Source: SCTD01 sp963781675 (lineage in GTDB: Bacteria; Actinomycetota; Actinomycetes; Mycobacteriales; SCTD01). From it: 64,000 nucleotides of DNA. The stretch is taken from positions 186,001 through 250,000 of the forward strand of contig CAWAGF010000002.1 of the NCBI GenBank assembly GCA_963781675.1, written 5' to 3'. The first letter of the stretch is position 1; each line of letters begins with the position of its first letter. The notes under the pieces are model-generated. The model was not told the DNA's origin. It saw nothing but the letters and a program-made list of their open reading frames with translations, and did no database searches. Position numbers and translations under genes: made by a program. Shown piece by piece: positions 60,110 to 64,000 of this stretch.

Positions 60110-63100
60110 TCAGCCGGCGGCGCCGCGGCATCGAGCGCCACCTGCACGCTCGGCACCTCCGGCATCGCGTCCAGCCGTCCGCGCCGCTCGGTGCCCTTGC
60201 CGCTGTCGCCGGCGGCGCGCGAGGACGCCTTCTTCGCCGGTGCCGCCTTCTTCGCCGCCTTGGCCGGCTGAGACTTCGCGGCTGGTCTTCGCGGCCTTGT
60301 CGGGCTGGGCCTTCGCCGGCTGCGCCTTCGCCGGCTGCGCCTTCGCCGGCTGCGCCTTCGCCGGCTGGGCCTTCGTCGGCGGGGCCACCGCCTTCGTCGT
60401 CGCGCCCTTGCGCGGCGGAGCAGCGGTCACGGCCTTCGCCGGGCGCTTGGCCGGCGTCACCGGCGGGGCGAGCGCTCCGCGGGCCGCCGACGGCGGCTCG
60501 GCGGCCGCGCTCGCCTCCTCCTGACGGCGTGCCCGGGCCTCCCGCGCGGCAGCGGCCGCAGCGGCGTCGTCCGGCACCAGCCGGCTGACCTCCTCCGGGA
60601 GGTCGACCACCGGCGGGACCGGCTCGCCGACCGCGGTCCGGTAGCGCTCGGCGTCGCGCGCGTCGCGGCGCCGGGCGACGGCGTCGGTGACGCGGCCGGC
60701 CAGCGCGGTGCGCTCGCGGGCGGACAGCCCGGAGGCGAAGGAGTCGAGCACCTCGTGCAGCACCCGGTCCCGCTCGGCCTCGAGGAGCCGGTCGCGCTGC
60801 TCGAGGTAGGCGACCAGCACCTTGCCGGCCCGCGACAGCCGGTCGGTCCCGGTGTCCAGGCCGTGGCGCGCGACCTCGACCTCCTCGGTCGCGCGGGCCA
60901 GCTCGGTGCGCACCCGCTCGAGCTGCGCCTCGACCTCGGCGCGCACGTCGCCGACGACGCCCTCCGCCACGGCCTTGGCGCCCTGCACGACCTCGAAGGT
61001 GCGGGTCGGCCACTCGGAGCGGAAGCCCTGCACGGTCTCCTGCAGCTCGCCGGACAGCGCCTGCAGCGAGGTGAGGCCGGCCGTCGCCTCGCGGGTCGCT
61101 GCCGAGGCGCCGGTGACGGTCTGGTCGAGGGCGGACAGCCGCTCGACGACGTCGGCGCTGCTCTCGTCGACGGTCGTGTCGAGGACGGTGAGCCGCTCGT
61201 CGAGCTTGGCCACCTGCTCGGCCGTGCGCTGCATGAGCTCCTTGCGCAGGTCGCGCGTGGCCTCGACGACGTCGTCGCGCACGACGTCGAGCAGCTGCTC
61301 GAGCTCCTCGCGCTGGGCCCGCACGAGGTCGGACAGCGCGAGCAGCCGCTCCCCCGCCTCGCGGGTGCTGTCCTTGCCGGCGCCGACGGTGGCGCCGAGC
61401 TGGTCGACCCGGCCGCCCACGCCGTCGAGCCCGCCGCTGACGGCGGTCTCGAGCTGGGAGAGCCGGCCGGTGACGTCGTCGGACAGCCGCGTCGTGCGGT
61501 CGCCCAGCAGCTCCGACAGCTCGGTGACGCGGGCGGCGACGTCCTGCGAGACCGCGGAGGTGCGCTCGCCGACGGTCGCCTCCAGGGCGGCGTTGCGCGA
61601 GCGGACCGTCGTCTCCAGCGCCTCGACCCGCTCGTCCACCGTCGCGCGCAGCGCCGCGAAGCGCTCCCCCAGCCGCTCGAGCTGCTCGTCGGCGCGCGCC
61701 AGCAGGTCGCTGCGCAGGGACGTCGTGGTGCTGTCGACGGTGCCGCGCAGCTCGTCCAGCGTGCGCCGCACCTCGTCGCTGACGGAGGCGAGCGCCGCCA
61801 GCCGCTCGCCGGACTCGCGGCTGGCACCGGTGGTGCCGGTGACGTCGGCGGCGAAACCGGCCAGCCGCTCGACGACGGTGCCGTACTGCTCCTCCACGCG
61901 GGCGAGCAGCTCGTCCCGCAGCGCCCGGGTCGTCTCGTCGACGCCGGTGCGCGTGTCGGCCATGGCCACCCGCAGCTGCTCGACGGAGGCGTCGGTGGAC
62001 GCGACGAGCCGGTCGCGCAGCTCCTCGACGGCCGCGGTCACGTCGTTGCGCAGCGAGCGGAGCGCCTCGCCGGTGGCGGTGCCCACGACGGACACCTCCT
62101 CCAGACGCGGTGTCAGCGAGCCGATCTCGGTCGCGACGTCGCTGCGCAGCGTCGTCATGGCCGCGGTCACCTGCGAACGGACGGCCTCGAGGCGCGCCTC
62201 GACGGCGGTCTGCATGCCGGCGAGCTGCCCGGCGGCGACGTCGTCGCGCCCGACCAGGTCGGCCCGCAGCGCGGCCACGGCGCCGGTCAGCCGCTGCGCG
62301 AGCTCCTCGAGCTCCGCCCGGGACTCGGTGCGGCCGTCGGTCAGCGCGCCGGTCACGGAGCTGCCGAGGCCGCCGAGCGAGCGGTCCAGCACCGACCCGA
62401 AGCCGTCCAGCGCGCTGCGGACGCTGTCCGCGAGATCGCCGATGGCCTGGCGGTTCTCGGCCGTCTCGGTGCGGGCGGCCTCGAGGGCGGACAGGACGTC
62501 GCGGCGCAGCTCGTCGTTGCGGATGCGCAGGGCGTCGGAGAGCCGGTCGAAGACCGTCGTCTCCATCTCGGACAGCCGCGTCTCGGTGACGTCGCGCAGC
62601 CGGCCGACCAGCAGCTCGGCGGAGTCGCGACCCTCGTCGGCGATGCGCCGGTCGAGGTCGCGGACGGTTCCGGTCAGGGTGCCGAGAAGGTTCGTGGTGG
62701 TGCTCGCGCCGTCGCGGGCGAGCGCCTCGATGCGCTCGGACAGGCCGTCGAGGGTGTCCTCGAGGACGGCGAGGCGGGACTCGAGCGCACCGCGGGCGTC
62801 CTCGAGCGCGCCCTGCGTGCCGGCGGCGGCCTCGGCCTCGCGGGCCAGGACGGCGTCGACGCGGCTGGCGATCTCCTGCGCCACGCCGTCGACCCGGGCG
62901 CCCACCGCGTCGGTGAGGCGGCCGGTCAGCTCGTCGATGCGCTCGCCGGTGCGGGCCGGGACCTGCTCGAGGCCCTCCCGCAGCTCGCGGGACAGGCTGG
63001 GCAGGCCGTTGCGGACGTCGTCCACCCGGCCGCCGACGCCGTCGATCCGGGTGGACAGCTCGGCGACCCGGCGCACGAGGGTGCCGGTCTCGCTGCGGCT

Positions 63101-63331
63101 CGCGGCGACAGAGCCCGTCAGCCGACCGCCGAGCCCGTCGAGGTCGCTGCGGACGGCTCCGGTCTCGGAGCGGAGCGACCCCAGCTCGGCCCGTACGGCG
63201 CCGATCTCGGCCCGCAGCGCGCCGATGAGCGCGGCGACCGCGGTGCTCTCGCTCTCCGGCTCGTCGCTGGAGGCCGCAGCCAGCTGTTCGATCCGGCGCG
63301 TCAGCGCGTCGGGGTAGTCAGCGGTGCTCAC
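60110..63331 (-). CDS. Giant coiled-coil protein, N-terminal 1073 residues
   Basis: From GTG 63331 (GGGAGTGGAG upstream) an acidic, alpha-helical protein runs without membrane segments. Heptad-like repeats recur every 40-80 residues as VRxELxxLRxx, GGLDGVGGRVDQLG and TRDLRKELMQR, giving a rod of about 850 residues that ends near YLEQRDRLLEAERDRVLHEVL. A helical cap and a Lys/Ala/Pro region with four AKAQP units follow. As read, it stops at 60110, but the corrected frame continues to 58920. The pattern resembles apolipoprotein-like or SMC-like structural proteins; I recognise no named family. It lies between fbiC and whiB. Confidence 0.75.
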   Translation of the reverse strand: MSTADYPDALTRRIEQLAAASSDEPESESTAVAALIGALRAEIGAVRAELGSLRSETGAVRSDLDGLGGRLTGSVAASRSETGTLVRRVAELSTRIDGVGGRVDDVRNGLPSLSRELREGLEQVPARTGERIDELTGRLTDAVGARVDGVAQEIASRVDAVLAREAEAAAGTQGALEDARGALESRLAVLEDTLDGLSERIEALARDGASTTTNLLGTLTGTVRDLDRRIADEGRDSAELLVGRLRDVTETRLSEMETTVFDRLSDALRIRNDELRRDVLSALEAARTETAENRQAIGDLADSVRSALDGFGSVLDRSLGGLGSSVTGALTDGRTESRAELEELAQRLTGAVAALRADLVGRDDVAAGQLAGMQTAVEARLEAVRSQVTAAMTTLRSDVATEIGSLTPRLEEVSVVGTATGEALRSLRNDVTAAVEELRDRLVASTDASVEQLRVAMADTRTGVDETTRALRDELLARVEEQYGTVVERLAGFAADVTGTTGASRESGERLAALASVSDEVRRTLDELRGTVDSTTTSLRSDLLARADEQLERLGERFAALRATVDERVEALETTVRSRNAALEATVGERTSAVSQDVAARVTELSELLGDRTTRLSDDVTGRLSQLETAVSGGLDGVGGRVDQLGATVGAGKDSTREAGERLLALSDLVRAQREELEQLLDVVRDDVVEATRDLRKELMQRTAEQVAKLDERLTVLDTTVDESSADVVERLSALDQTVTGASAATREATAGLTSLQALSGELQETVQGFRSEWPTRTFEVVQGAKAVAEGVVGDVRAEVEAQLERVRTELARATEEVEVARHGLDTGTDRLSRAGKVLVAYLEQRDRLLEAERDRVLHEVLDSFASGLSARERTALAGRVTDAVARRRDARDAERYRTAVGEPVPPVVDLPEEVSRLVPDDAAAAAAAREARARRQEEASAAAEPPSAARGALAPPVTPAKRPAKAVTAAPPRKGATTKAVAPPTKAQPAKAQPAKAQPAKAQPAKAQPDKAAKTSREVSAGQGGEEGGTGEEGVLARRRRQRQGHRAARTAGRDAGGAERAGGARCRGAAG
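60311..60370. repeat. Four 15-bp repeats encoding AKAQP
   Basis: CTTCGCCGGCTGCGC is repeated in three exact units and one with a single change (60311-60370), encoding AKAQP on the minus strand. It sits just upstream of the frame break near 60280. Confidence 0.8.
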
Positions 63332-63378
63332 GACTCCACTCCCAGGCTCGAGGTGAGCGCAGCGTAGTGGCGCAGGAC

Positions 63379-64000
63379 TCAGGCGAGCGGGAGCGTTCGC
63401 CGGTCGGTCCGCGCGGCGCGGCGGCGCTCCTCCGGGACCGCGCCGTACGTCGTCGTCCGCTGCCGCGGGGTCCGCCCTGCGGCGGTGACCATCTGCTCGA
63501 GCTCCTCGACCGAGCGGCGGGAGCCGTACGACGAGCCGGCCATCCGGCTGATCGTCTCCTCCATGAGGGTCCCGCCGAGGTCGTCGACCCCGCCGTGCAG
63601 CACCTGGGTGCACTGCTCGGGGCCGAGCTTGACCCACGAGCACTGCACGTGGTCGATGCGCCCGTGCAGCAGCAGCCGCGCGACGGCGTGCACCGCCCTG
63701 TTGTCGCGGACGGTCGGTCCGGGACGGGCGACGCCGGCCAGGTAGAGCGGCGCGGAGGTGTGCACGAACGGCAGCGGCACGAACTCGGTGAACCCGCCGG
63801 TCTCGTCCTGCAGCCGGGCCAGCAGCTGCAGGTGCGCGACCCAGTGGTGCGGCTGGTCGACGTGGCCGTACATCATCGTGCTGGTCGTCGGCAGACCGAG
63901 CCGGTGCGCCGTCGTGACGACCTCGACCCACTGCGACGTCGGCAGCTTGCCCTTCGTCAGCACCCAGCGGACGTCGTCGTCGAGGATCTCCGCGGCCGTG
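63379..64000 (-). CDS. fbiC: FO synthase (FbiC), CofH-type C-terminal part
   Basis: The 3' end of a leftward gene that is cut by the window edge. About 207 residues are seen: TAAEILDDDVRW, KGKLPTSQWVEVV, TSTMMYGHVDQPHHW, FTEFVPLPFVH, DDLGGTLMEETISRMAGSSYG and a final tail. These match the CofH-type radical-SAM half of FO synthase, which condenses tyrosine-derived and diaminouracil units into the F420 chromophore. In actinobacteria FbiC is one fused CofG-CofH protein of about 850 residues; the CofG half would lie outside the window. Confidence 0.93.
   Translation of the reverse strand, partial: TAAEILDDDVRWVLTKGKLPTSQWVEVVTTAHRLGLPTTSTMMYGHVDQPHHWVAHLQLLARLQDETGGFTEFVPLPFVHTSAPLYLAGVARPGPTVRDNRAVHAVARLLLHGRIDHVQCSWVKLGPEQCTQVLHGGVDDLGGTLMEETISRMAGSSYGSRRSVEELEQMVTAAGRTPRQRTTTYGAVPEERRRAARTDRRTLPLA

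Larger units (their letters stand above)
58920..60165 (-). pseudogene. Ala/Pro/Lys-rich tail of coiled-coil protein, frame broken
   Basis: This is the C-terminal continuation of the gene that starts at 63331. After a break near 60280 (one extra base) the frame reads AKSQPAKAAKKAAPAKKAS, then MPEVPSVQVALDAAAPPADG. Two opposite single-base shifts near 59715 and 59627 bracket a 90-bp stretch, and a 7-bp insertion at 59292-59298 shifts the frame again. Following all corrections gives AQQPAQQPAQQPA repeats and a coherent end, ASRPAAPAPPQGEQEEDL, then a basic RRLFRRRRP, stopping at 58920. Total corrected length is about 1470 residues. The tail is low complexity; whether the shifts are errors or repeat-driven is unresolved. 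Confidence 0.6.

Noticed and set aside
60755..63367. Long plus-strand frames opposite the coiled-coil gene
   Set aside because: Both plus-strand readings are low-complexity mirrors of the helical heptads, with no ribosome site and no domain.

Overview
This 64-kb window is chromosomal DNA from a very GC-rich actinobacterium. GTG starts are common, genes are often coupled by 4-bp start/stop overlaps, and several leaderless-looking promoters are visible. From secA to fbiC the gene order follows the conserved actinobacterial block known in mycobacteria (Rv3240c to Rv3260c region): secA, hpf, comF, lpqB, mtrB, mtrA, ahcY, a SIS isomerase, manB, a DUF3499 gene, a metallopeptidase-like gene, whiB and fbiC. 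The order or genus cannot be fixed from sequence alone. I see no rRNA, tRNA, CRISPR array or insertion sequence, and no gene-free stretch over 300 bp.

Layout. 0-5 kb: a partial Flp/Tad-type pair (CpaE-like, CpaB-like), a small HTH protein with DnaA-box-like sites upstream, a LysM membrane protein and an Rv3235-like protein. 5-14 kb: secA, a tandem GNAT, a copper module (csoR diverging from copZ, an unknown periplasmic-type protein and copA) and a LuxR-type response regulator. 14-20 kb: hpf, comF and lpqB-mtrB-mtrA. 20-31 kb: a membrane protein / DUF4129 / DUF4350 / MoxR / DUF58 operon, GNAT, serine hydrolase, a zinc-ribbon SDR, SpoIIM and RDD proteins. 30.5-41 kb: an eight-gene, tightly coupled operon (Liv-type ABC transporter with fused LivM-LivG, alpha/beta hydrolase, PucR regulator, acyl-CoA ligase, secreted lipase) preceded by a secreted PHB-depolymerase-like esterase. 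41-48 kb: PfpI protein, an orphan phage-type domain, MerR-ahcY, an LVIVD-repeat protein, a second adenosylhomocysteinase-like gene that lacks two catalytic residues, DegV and DUF4442. 48-64 kb: DUF808, the mannose-sugar/zinc-protein block, a giant GT2 membrane protein, whiB, a giant coiled-coil protein with a repeat-rich tail, and the 3' part of fbiC.

An important caveat: at least six genes (LysM protein, comF, lpqB, mtrA, a secreted lipase, an alpha/beta hydrolase) and the tail of the coiled-coil protein are broken by small frameshifts. Several of these are normally indispensable, so most breaks are probably sequence errors, not decay. I annotate them as whole genes and state where each break lies. 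Candidates for undescribed biology are the lipase/transporter/CoA-ligase operon, the degenerate adenosylhomocysteinase paralogue, the orphan phage-type protein, the giant coiled-coil protein beside fbiC and whiB, and a palindromic hairpin found identically between two convergent gene pairs.
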